Below are positions 10,353 to 17,944 of a stretch of 64,000 nucleotides of DNA, piece by piece (positions within the stretch are counted from its first letter, which is position 1; each line of letters begins with the position of its first letter). This DNA comes from Torulaspora globosa (Eukaryota > Ascomycota > Saccharomycetes > Saccharomycetales > Saccharomycetaceae). The notes below the pieces were generated by a model that worked only from the letters and a program-made list of their open reading frames with translations, made no database searches and was not told the origin of the DNA. Both the position numbers and the translations under genes were made by a program. The stretch covers positions 310,001 through 374,000 of the forward strand of contig NC_050732.1 of the NCBI RefSeq assembly GCF_014133895.1, read 5' to 3'.

Positions 10353-12200
10353 CTAAGTAGGTAACAACGCATGCTGGGCAGGGAGATCGATTGCGTCGCC
10401 AGCGCGTTTATCAGCAATCCGTGTCTTTCTTTTAGCCGGATCTGTGGAGGATGAATTTCTCCTCTTGCGGGCAGATCTTGTTGCCTTCTGTGGACTTTTT
10501 GATTTCAATTCCTCCTTAGATAAGGAAGAATCTTTTCCTAACACCAATTCGATGCCGAAACTCTCCTTCGACCCCCGGGGGCATATAATACACCAACTTA
10601 TGTTGTTTAAGCATACTGTTTGTCTACTTGAGTTAGAACTCGAGGTCCGTGCAAGCAGATCAATTAAAAATGCAGGGGTCACAACTGGAATCGAATGCTC
10701 TTGCTTCACAAACTGAATTTTGCGCTTCAGAGAATTTCTCAAAATTTGGTTCGAACTATCGTTACCGTGCTCTAATTGTGCGGTAAATAGATCACGATAT
10801 TGGTTCTTCCACAACGGGTGATCGCGAGGTATGCTAGGTAATGCTGGGAGATTGATTAGCAGTAGGTCTGTTTTCTTGTTCAGGTACTCCACGAACTTTA
10901 TTCCCATTGGTTCCATGACTTTCAAAATCTTGTTCAAATGCAGTAGCTCGACTCCATGGAAGCCTGTGATGGCCACCTGCAAAGACTGGCCTTCATCATG
11001 TAAGAGCGTCCGCGAAGGCACTAGAGTTACGTTCCTGTTCCTGAGGAACGGTTTTGACCACGAGTCTGGTGGCCTAATCAGGAGTTTGTAGTTCAAACAT
11101 CTCTCTATGAAAAACTCAGTGACCAAAGTCTGGTTAGATATTTCGTCATTCTCAAGTAAATCTAGTGGGAAATCACTTGGAATGACCAGATATTGCGATT
11201 CTGCCTGTAAGACTCCTCCATTCTGTTCTATCACTCTTCTCAAAATATCAGTTTGTTGCTCCGAAAACCTGTGAGAGATATTAAAAGTGGCACCTTGGAA
11301 AATCGATTCATCAGCCCTTGGTTGATTTTCTTGGACTTCTGGGGGTGGTGAAAGCCTTGCGGCACCCTGATTCAACACATCATTGGAATCGGATTTCGAC
11401 ATTGCCTTCTCCCATATCCTATCGCCCTCCACCTTAAACTTTTGAAACAGATTCGATGATGCAGGGGCTCCAGTGATATTATGGTCTATTTCCGGAGTCG
11501 GCTTTGATAGATTGTCCCAACAATTGCACGACTCTAATCCAATCTCGTCGAAGGTCAGATTTTCCGGGATCCTGGGGAGCAGGTAGTAAGGATCAAACTC
11601 CAAGGCTGCGTTTCTTCTCTGGCAATCGAGGATCCATTTGTAATGAACTATGGGTATCTGCTGTTCAATTGCGGCCTCCACTCGGGCACCTTGCAAAGAA
11701 TCCGTCACAAATACAACGGTCTTGTGATCGTTCCTACTCTTACAGTCCTTCACAAAGTGTGAAGAATTGCATTTGTGGCATTTTAACGTATGGCAGATCT
11801 CTTCTAATCGCTCTTTCGAAAACGAATCAACTCTACCAATGAAAATGTAGAAGTTGTCCAGAGGTCCCGCGCTATAGCGGGTTTTAAGTGTATTCAAAGC
11901 GCTCGCTACTGGATCAACCACCCCAGGCTGTTCTCCAATGATATCATCACCAGCTAACCATCGCTCGTAAAGTACATCTATCGCTCTCAAATCAATAAAC
12001 ACGATATCATGACGATGTCGTACCGCAAATCGATATTTATTCGTCTCTTTTGTCTTGCCTATCACAAGCACATTAACTTGTCGCGTCAGATCCTTCGAAT
12101 AACATCCACCAAGCTTCAAGATCTTCCTAGAGATACTTTTTGAGATTTCTTCGTCGTTAAACCCGGTTGGACAAAATGTGACATTGCGGAAGGGCTTCAT
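10353..12200 (-). CDS. DPB11: Replication initiation and checkpoint BRCT protein (Dpb11)
   Basis: 615 residues with four BRCT-like repeats at roughly 1-85, 115-205, 297-380 and 405-520, in two pairs as in Dpb11/TopBP1. Dpb11 bridges phosphorylated Sld3 and Sld2 to bring GINS and polymerase epsilon to origins, and it activates the Mec1 kinase. The protein is about 150 residues shorter than S. cerevisiae Dpb11 (about 764), mostly after BRCT4. The short tail is basic and looks like a bipartite nuclear signal (ARKRRNSS...KRKTR, about 570-595). It is divergent from SIP4 and in the S. cerevisiae order (YJL090C). Confidence 0.93.
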   Translation of the reverse strand: MKPFRNVTFCPTGFNDEEISKSISRKILKLGGCYSKDLTRQVNVLVIGKTKETNKYRFAVRHRHDIVFIDLRAIDVLYERWLAGDDIIGEQPGVVDPVASALNTLKTRYSAGPLDNFYIFIGRVDSFSKERLEEICHTLKCHKCNSSHFVKDCKSRNDHKTVVFVTDSLQGARVEAAIEQQIPIVHYKWILDCQRRNAALEFDPYYLLPRIPENLTFDEIGLESCNCWDNLSKPTPEIDHNITGAPASSNLFQKFKVEGDRIWEKAMSKSDSNDVLNQGAARLSPPPEVQENQPRADESIFQGATFNISHRFSEQQTDILRRVIEQNGGVLQAESQYLVIPSDFPLDLLENDEISNQTLVTEFFIERCLNYKLLIRPPDSWSKPFLRNRNVTLVPSRTLLHDEGQSLQVAITGFHGVELLHLNKILKVMEPMGIKFVEYLNKKTDLLLINLPALPSIPRDHPLWKNQYRDLFTAQLEHGNDSSNQILRNSLKRKIQFVKQEHSIPVVTPAFLIDLLARTSSSNSSRQTVCLNNISWCIICPRGSKESFGIELVLGKDSSLSKEELKSKSPQKATRSARKRRNSSSTDPAKRKTRIADKRAGDAIDLPAQHALLPT

Positions 12201-12361
12201 GAACCAGCTGCTGGAGTCCTACGCTGCACTGGAAGGTAATTTAGATAACTAGCTGCCGTCTAGCAAGCCATTAACCATACACTTTACAACATCCATCAAA
12301 GCTTATCGGTATATACCTAGTTGACGATCAAAACATCACATGACCATCAATCAACCAACTG

Positions 12362-12369
12362 TTACCCGG
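12362..12369 (+). promoter_or_regulatory. Reb1 site
   Basis: TTACCCGG, an exact match to the Reb1 consensus. Reb1 is a general regulatory factor that clears nucleosomes in divergent promoters; this site lies 160 bp upstream of DPB11 and about 320 bp upstream of SIP4. Function is inferred from the word and its place. Confidence 0.55.
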
Positions 12370-12443
12370 ATCATCTCCAGGACCCATACATTTTATTAAA
12401 CTGGTAGCGCCGCATTGTGTCACATGACCGGAAAAATTTTTTC

Positions 12444-12455
12444 TCCTTTGATCCG
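12444..12455 (+). promoter_or_regulatory. Carbon-source-responsive element (CSRE) upstream of SIP4
   Basis: TCCTTTGATCCG matches every position of the Cat8 CSRE consensus YCCNYTNRKCCG as I remember it, and differs from the stricter Sip4 consensus at one base. It lies about 230 bp before the SIP4 ATG. In S. cerevisiae SIP4 is itself induced by Cat8 through a CSRE when glucose runs out. Confidence 0.5.
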
Positions 12456-12685
12456 AAACCCAAAATCCCGTACGCCCGGAGTTCTTGCAATCTGCGACAA
12501 AAGAAAAAAAGGGGAGTTTAACATAAGCGCCCAGGGACGATCGGGTGACGAGAATATAAACAATGGGCTTTTGGTCGAGGTCTCCTTTCTGAATCATTAC
12601 CACATCTTAGCAGTAGCGCCGAGCGTAATAGGCATGAATAGATTATCAATCGATTCGGGGTCGTAGGATTTCTCAATTGCTTAGA

Positions 12686-15628
12686 ATGACCAGTTATGAA
12701 CGTGAATCAGACAGTGCGAGTGTAAATCACAAGGGTGTCACGTGCTCGGAGAATGGTAGGATTGAGGAAGGTGGTGAGCGGTCTGGCGCCGTGACGAAAC
12801 GTAAGTATGGGAATCCTGAGGCGCCTCCCGAGACCAAAATGCTCTTGGTTACCAAGAATAAGAAGATACGCCATTCACAGGCGTGTGATCGATGCCGGTT
12901 GAAGAAGGTGAAGTGCGATGGGTTGAAACCACAGTGCTCGCAGTGTAAGAAGGCGAATTTTCGATGTACCACAAGTGATAGGTTAACCAGACGAGGGTTT
13001 CCGAAAGGTTACACCGAGATGCTGGAGATGGAAGTTGTGCGATTACAGAAGGCTTTGGACGAGCTTGGCGGTGGCAGCAACGAGGATGACGGAGTTACGT
13101 TGGAAGAACCCAAAAAAGAGCCAAAAATACCGAAGAAACCGTCGAAGACTAAATTTGCGGAGAATGAAGAGGCGGAAAAGGTCATTGCAGAGCCGCAGTT
13201 TCCTTTCATAAACGATACATTCCATTATTACGACAATTACGTTCAGGGTCAGAATTACTTGGGTCATCGCACTTGGGATCTTTTGCAGAAGAACTTCGCT
13301 GTTAGTGATTCTGTTCACCATAGCAGAGATATCAATGAGGAAGAAATCACAAAAAATACACACATGTTCATCATGACGAATCTTTTGCAGTTGCAACCAA
13401 ACTCGTTTTGGCTACCTCGTTTCTTGACTACGAGATACGACGATAACTTACATAGACTGAAGCAAGCAGTCGTGAGCCGAGTTCAGAGTTTTAACAAATA
13501 TCAAAACTCTTTAGTCCCGCTGTTGTATCCGTTTGAAGAGTGGCAGTGTTCTTTTGACCAATTATTGAACCATGATAGCCGTCCTGATCCGACTAGTATA
13601 TTGGCACTGCTCTTCATTGTGCAGATCAATTGGGTTTGTCTTGATGACGCTCTTTTGTTTAAAGTAACGAAGATGATATGTTCGTCTACCGCGTCAAGTC
13701 TCAAATCTCTCCAGACGCTGTTACTTGCCTGCTTTTACTTTATGGGCGATCAAAGCTCCAAGGAAGATCGAGTGAATGTGTTTGCCTCTGAATTACTGCA
13801 TATGGCATATGGTATAGTCTTGGATTTAGGGTTGTACATTAACTCGAATAAACTGATACCTGTGACAAAGAAGGAGGCGATTCAAGACCACGATAGTCGA
13901 ATTGTCACTTTTTGGACGTTTCAATTTTTAGACTCCTGGTGGTCTTTAATACAAGGGTTGCCAAAATCGAACTTCATGGTAGACGAATTCCACCCGCGCT
14001 CCATTTCAAGTTTGAATATTCCGACTCTGAAACCGTTATCTCTACTATTGAACTTCACAGCGAATTCATTAGACGGTTGTAATTTACTCCATACATTGTC
14101 TACTAGCAGTGGTAAAGGGAAGTCAAAACTTATCTATTTAGCTGAGAGTTTCAGGCAATTATTGGTGCAGTGGAAACTATATCATCAACTACAGGATCAC
14201 GAAGATGAATTCAACTCTGAGGAATTATATCGCCCTGTTACCTTAACAAAGCCTGATGTCATCGAAATTCAATTGACGTTATTCTACTTGGTAGTCTCCT
14301 TACTTTCAGATAGAAAACCTGACAGCTGCGATTTTCCAAGCGAGGCGCCATCGGTTACTTCCAACCTGGAGGACATCGCTTATGAAATTTTGTCCCTTTA
14401 TTATTTATTATTAGTGGATCAGTCAGGATCTGAGTCAGAATCGCTTCCGCCCATGCAGTTCAACCTTCAGCATATACTTCCTTGTCCAAATAGAGACTTG
14501 ATTAATTCATGTTTATGGATACTGCACGAGTGGGCGATGGCACCGCAAGGAGATAACGAACTGGAAGGTCAATTAAATTGGAAGTATGACAAGTATCGGA
14601 AGTTTTTGCTGCAGTGGTGTCACCTGTACTTCATTGAAGATCCTGAAGACCCCATATTAGCCCATTTATCACTAAGTTTCAAAATCCGGTTGAAGGAAGT
14701 TGCGCCCAATTCCAAGAAATGCAAAGAAGAATACCTACAGAAGGTCGACCAGTTTATCAATAAGACGTCGTCTTTCGTGGGTCGGTCGAATCTTTTGAGA
14801 TCAAATTCGCACGCTGTCATGGATCAGTTCGACATGTTCTCACAGATTGATCTTCCCAGCAACATGTTGCACGATCTTAACGCAGTCCCAATGCATGGTC
14901 AAAACTTGGAAAAGGGTAGTCCTCCGGCACAATTGACTCACAACGATAACAACAATATCATAGACATGTCAAACTTCCGATCGCAAATTTTAATCGAACA
15001 TGAAGAGACCGATGACGGTTATGCAGAGGATGACGACGAAGATGATGAGGAAGACGATCTTAAACCGTTAGAAATCCCGTTTTCCTCCAAAAGAGCAGGA
15101 TCTCTATTTCATACTAAGCACAACTTACCTCCGTCACATCGGGCACCACCCAGCGCTGGTAATTCTCATAGGCGAAGGACTGTGGATCACATCATACTCG
15201 AAAATAGCAACTTCGGTTCTCAAACACAACTACCTGCGATGAAAAAACAGAACCGTGATAGTTTAAACGAAGCTACTGTGCAACCTAATTTACATTCCCC
15301 AGATCTGATTGGTACCTATCAGAACTACTCGGTGAAGCTTCCAGCACGAAAAGCCATGTCCACCAACAGCGGCGGCAGGAATTTGTCTACCAGGTTGCAT
15401 GAAAATGTCTTGCCCCCGCCTCCTTTACCGCATCATGAGACCCTGTTCGACCCTACAATAAGAATTGACAGCACCCAGGGGACCAACACAGGTTCGACGC
15501 ACTCAAGCCACACTCCACAGATTGTGGAGACGCCGCGAGCCTTCGTTGACATGCTGCTGTTGCAGCCCTCCGAAGCACGAGCGGTCATAAAGTCAACTCC
15601 CCCATGTAGTACCACTATCGAGAGATGA
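12686..15628 (+). CDS. SIP4: Zinc-cluster activator of gluconeogenic genes (Sip4)
   Basis: The first ATG of the frame is at 12686, giving 980 residues (S. cerevisiae about 829). A Zn2Cys6 binuclear cluster lies at about residues 67-94 (CDRCRLKKVKCDG...CSQC...C), followed by the linker RRGFPKGYTEMLE and a short coiled coil, a combination typical of Sip4/Cat8. The middle is helical and probably the fungal transcription-factor homology region. An acidic run (EDDDEDDEEDDLK) sits about residue 780. Sip4 binds carbon-source-responsive elements and is activated by the Snf1 kinase during growth on non-fermentable carbon. Its own promoter carries a CSRE match, suggesting control by Cat8 or itself. The extra length is in the C-terminal disordered part. 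Confidence 0.9.
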   Translation: MTSYERESDSASVNHKGVTCSENGRIEEGGERSGAVTKRKYGNPEAPPETKMLLVTKNKKIRHSQACDRCRLKKVKCDGLKPQCSQCKKANFRCTTSDRLTRRGFPKGYTEMLEMEVVRLQKALDELGGGSNEDDGVTLEEPKKEPKIPKKPSKTKFAENEEAEKVIAEPQFPFINDTFHYYDNYVQGQNYLGHRTWDLLQKNFAVSDSVHHSRDINEEEITKNTHMFIMTNLLQLQPNSFWLPRFLTTRYDDNLHRLKQAVVSRVQSFNKYQNSLVPLLYPFEEWQCSFDQLLNHDSRPDPTSILALLFIVQINWVCLDDALLFKVTKMICSSTASSLKSLQTLLLACFYFMGDQSSKEDRVNVFASELLHMAYGIVLDLGLYINSNKLIPVTKKEAIQDHDSRIVTFWTFQFLDSWWSLIQGLPKSNFMVDEFHPRSISSLNIPTLKPLSLLLNFTANSLDGCNLLHTLSTSSGKGKSKLIYLAESFRQLLVQWKLYHQLQDHEDEFNSEELYRPVTLTKPDVIEIQLTLFYLVVSLLSDRKPDSCDFPSEAPSVTSNLEDIAYEILSLYYLLLVDQSGSESESLPPMQFNLQHILPCPNRDLINSCLWILHEWAMAPQGDNELEGQLNWKYDKYRKFLLQWCHLYFIEDPEDPILAHLSLSFKIRLKEVAPNSKKCKEEYLQKVDQFINKTSSFVGRSNLLRSNSHAVMDQFDMFSQIDLPSNMLHDLNAVPMHGQNLEKGSPPAQLTHNDNNNIIDMSNFRSQILIEHEETDDGYAEDDDEDDEEDDLKPLEIPFSSKRAGSLFHTKHNLPPSHRAPPSAGNSHRRRTVDHIILENSNFGSQTQLPAMKKQNRDSLNEATVQPNLHSPDLIGTYQNYSVKLPARKAMSTNSGGRNLSTRLHENVLPPPPLPHHETLFDPTIRIDSTQGTNTGSTHSSHTPQIVETPRAFVDMLLLQPSEARAVIKSTPPCSTTIER

Positions 15629-15765
15629 CATAGCAAGGAACACTGAGTAAATCATCTAGTAACTAATCATCTTGGTTATACACTTGTATTTACAACGCGA
15701 AGCCATCAAAAGCGAGTCTAAGGGTTTTCGGACCTAGGGTACACCGTATCGAAGACCTCAGTGGC

Positions 15766-16620
15766 ATGAACATCAGGAAAAGGGTCAAGATTAACGTTCA
15801 ATCTTCAGCTGAAACGGGTACCATCGATGCAAAGAGGCTGAACAAGGTGAGGCTGAGTCTATTCCGGGATGATGACGATGATGACGACTTGAAAGATGCC
15901 CCCACGAGAGTGTTGAAGAAGAAAAGGGATCAGCAGCCAAGCGAGATCGCAGCTCCAGAGGAGTCTCATATCAGCTACAATGATCTATTCAGTCGGAAGA
16001 GCGCTTCTAAACCCAGTTTCGAACGGGTCCTGAATCTCGAAGACATGGCCGAGGAAGATGACAGTGAGCCTGCCGCCGTCGCTTGCATGGAGGAGACTGA
16101 GCTACGACACAGCAGGAACCAGGACGACGAGAAGGTTTATGTTTCCTTGCTGGACAAGGAGGACAAATTGGAGATTATTGACACCATGAAGCGACAAGGC
16201 GGACCTGAAGAGCAAGATGAGCTTGACGAGCATGAGCTTGAGCTTCTCGATGATGGTACGCTGCCGCTAAGCAGCAGAGAGCTTTTACTGAGCAGAAGCC
16301 GAAAGAAGCAGGCGATCGAAGAAGCCATAAGAATGCAGGACGAAGAAGGATCAGCTACTTGGGAAACGCGAATGCTGAGCAAAGGTACTGGTGATTCTCG
16401 CCATTCTGCCGTGATCGCGGCGCTTCCAAGACTTTACTCATCAGATTCAAGCGATGACGACGAATCCGACGTGGTTGGACTCTCACAAGCCATAGCGTCG
16501 ATCGCGTTGCGCAAGCGCCAGCTCGAGAAGCAGCTTATAGCTCTGAAAGCTCAAAAAGCAAGTCTTCAACAGCAGCAAGCTACATTGATTCATAGATTAG
16601 ATCAATGGCCTCAGATCTGA
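15766..16620 (+). CDS. NTR2: Spliceosome disassembly factor (Ntr2)
   Basis: 284 residues (S. cerevisiae about 322), acidic and mostly disordered, with a poly-aspartate run near residue 36-42. Recognised from the family pattern: a basic start (MNIRKRVKI), the block YVSLLDKEDKLEIIDTMKRQGG in mid-protein, SRKKQAIEEAI and WETRMLSKG, then a C-terminal coiled coil from about residue 240. Ntr2 works with Ntr1/Spp382 and the helicase Prp43 to take apart spent spliceosomes. In S. cerevisiae the gene is on chromosome XI (YKR022C) beside ALY1, but here it sits between SIP4 and ARG3, which S. cerevisiae keeps on chromosome X. This fits the unduplicated ancestral order. Confidence 0.82.
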   Translation: MNIRKRVKINVQSSAETGTIDAKRLNKVRLSLFRDDDDDDDLKDAPTRVLKKKRDQQPSEIAAPEESHISYNDLFSRKSASKPSFERVLNLEDMAEEDDSEPAAVACMEETELRHSRNQDDEKVYVSLLDKEDKLEIIDTMKRQGGPEEQDELDEHELELLDDGTLPLSSRELLLSRSRKKQAIEEAIRMQDEEGSATWETRMLSKGTGDSRHSAVIAALPRLYSSDSSDDDESDVVGLSQAIASIALRKRQLEKQLIALKAQKASLQQQQATLIHRLDQWPQI

Positions 16621-16638
16621 AGCAAATGACGGTCCAAA

Positions 16639-16645
16639 TGACTCA
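16639..16645 (+). promoter_or_regulatory. Gcn4 site upstream of ARG3
   Basis: TGACTCA, the exact Gcn4 core, 246 bp before the ARG3 ATG and just after the NTR2 stop. Gcn4 induces arginine genes under amino-acid starvation. A TATAAA word lies at 16734-16739, between it and the start. Confidence 0.6.
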
Positions 16646-16733
16646 CTTTTCAACTGGTTACATTATCGCTGATTTACTGGCGCCGTCGCGCCAGAAAATT
16701 TTTCACTTCGCCAGCTCTGTTTGATAAGAAAAA

Positions 16734-16739
16734 TATAAA
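16734..16739 (+). promoter_or_regulatory. TATA box of ARG3
   Basis: TATAAA inside AAATATAAAT, about 157 bp before the ARG3 start and downstream of the Gcn4 word. This is the normal spacing for a regulated yeast TATA promoter. Confidence 0.5.
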
Positions 16740-16890
16740 TGTTGAATGAAAGTGGTCAAATTTGGATTAATGGTCTTCTAATGGCAGTTTACTCCTGGTG
16801 CTCTTTAAGTACAGTTAAGAGCGAGATCATTTTGTCAATCGTACCAGACACTAATAATCGATAATAATCGATAACCTAACCTAATTCCTA

Positions 16891-17862
16891 ATGTCAGCAA
16901 TTCGTCATTTAGTATCCATTAAAGACCTGGAGGATCAAGAGTTTGTAACTCTAATTGAGAGAGCAGAATATTTCAAGAAAATATTCAAAAGCGATGAGAG
17001 CGCGGAATTTCAAAAGAATCACTTGAAGCTTCTTGGAAAGACAATCGCCTTGATTTTCACCAAGAGATCTACTAGAACCAGAATCTCTACGGAGGGAGCA
17101 GCCACGTTTTTTGGTGCTCATCCGATGTTCTTGGGCAAAGACGACATCCAATTGGGTGTAAATGAGTCCTTCTACGATACCACCAAGGTTGTGTCGTCTA
17201 TGGTGTCGTGTATCTTTGCTCGTGTGAATAGCCACAACGATATCCTACAGCTGTGTGAACACTCCAAGGTGCCTATCATCAACTCGTTATGTGATATGTA
17301 CCATCCGCTGCAAGCTATTTGCGATATGCTGACGATCAAAGAGCACTTGGACTATTCGACAAACAAGCTGAAAGTCGCGTGGATCGGTGATGCCAACAAT
17401 GTCATCAATGATATGGCTATTGCTTGTCTGAAGCTGGGAATGGATGTGTCCATTGCAACGCCCGCAGGTATTGAGCTGGACTCTGGCATCGCTCAAGTAG
17501 GGAAGGAAATCGCAGCAAGAAAAAACCTTAACTTCATATTAACACACGACTCTGTCGAGGCTGCCAAGGGTGCACACGTCCTAGTGACCGACACTTTCGT
17601 CTCTATGGGTGAGGAGTACGCCAAAGCTGCCAAATTGAAGCAATTTGAAGGTTTCCAGATCGACGAGCAATTGGCCAAGCACGCAGATCCAAACTACAAA
17701 TTCATGCACTGTTTACCAAGACATAATGAAGAAGTCAGCGACGACATTTTCTATGGGAAACATTCCATAGTATTTGACGAGGCTGAGAACAGACTGTATG
17801 CTGCTATGGCGGCCATTGACGTGTTTGTGAATAACAAAGGCAACTTCGACGATCTCAAATAA
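16891..17862 (+). CDS. ARG3: Ornithine carbamoyltransferase (Arg3)
   Basis: 323 residues (S. cerevisiae about 338). The carbamoyl-phosphate binding motif STRTR is at about residue 60 and the ornithine-binding HCLP, in FMHCLPRH, at about 272, so the active site looks complete. The enzyme makes citrulline from ornithine and carbamoyl phosphate. In yeast it is a cytosolic trimer controlled by arginase. The start follows a direct repeat of TAATAATCGA (16852-16871). ARG2, which acts earlier in the same pathway, is also in this window. The gene converges on TRL1. Confidence 0.97.
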   Translation: MSAIRHLVSIKDLEDQEFVTLIERAEYFKKIFKSDESAEFQKNHLKLLGKTIALIFTKRSTRTRISTEGAATFFGAHPMFLGKDDIQLGVNESFYDTTKVVSSMVSCIFARVNSHNDILQLCEHSKVPIINSLCDMYHPLQAICDMLTIKEHLDYSTNKLKVAWIGDANNVINDMAIACLKLGMDVSIATPAGIELDSGIAQVGKEIAARKNLNFILTHDSVEAAKGAHVLVTDTFVSMGEEYAKAAKLKQFEGFQIDEQLAKHADPNYKFMHCLPRHNEEVSDDIFYGKHSIVFDEAENRLYAAMAAIDVFVNNKGNFDDLK

Positions 17863-17944
17863 TGAAGCCACCAAGTAACTCAATCTTGTATCTATGTGGC
17901 GATGGAGGTAGGTACAGAAATATGTAACGATGGGAAATGTCAAC

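Larger units (their letters stand above)
12201..12685. other. Divergent intergenic region DPB11/SIP4
   Basis: About 485 bp holding both promoters. Words seen: a Reb1 site (12362-12369), a 12-bp word shared with two other intergenic regions (12402-12413), a carbon-source-responsive element match (12444-12455), and a second TAGCGCCG core (12614-12621). No gene is recognised. Confidence 0.6.
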
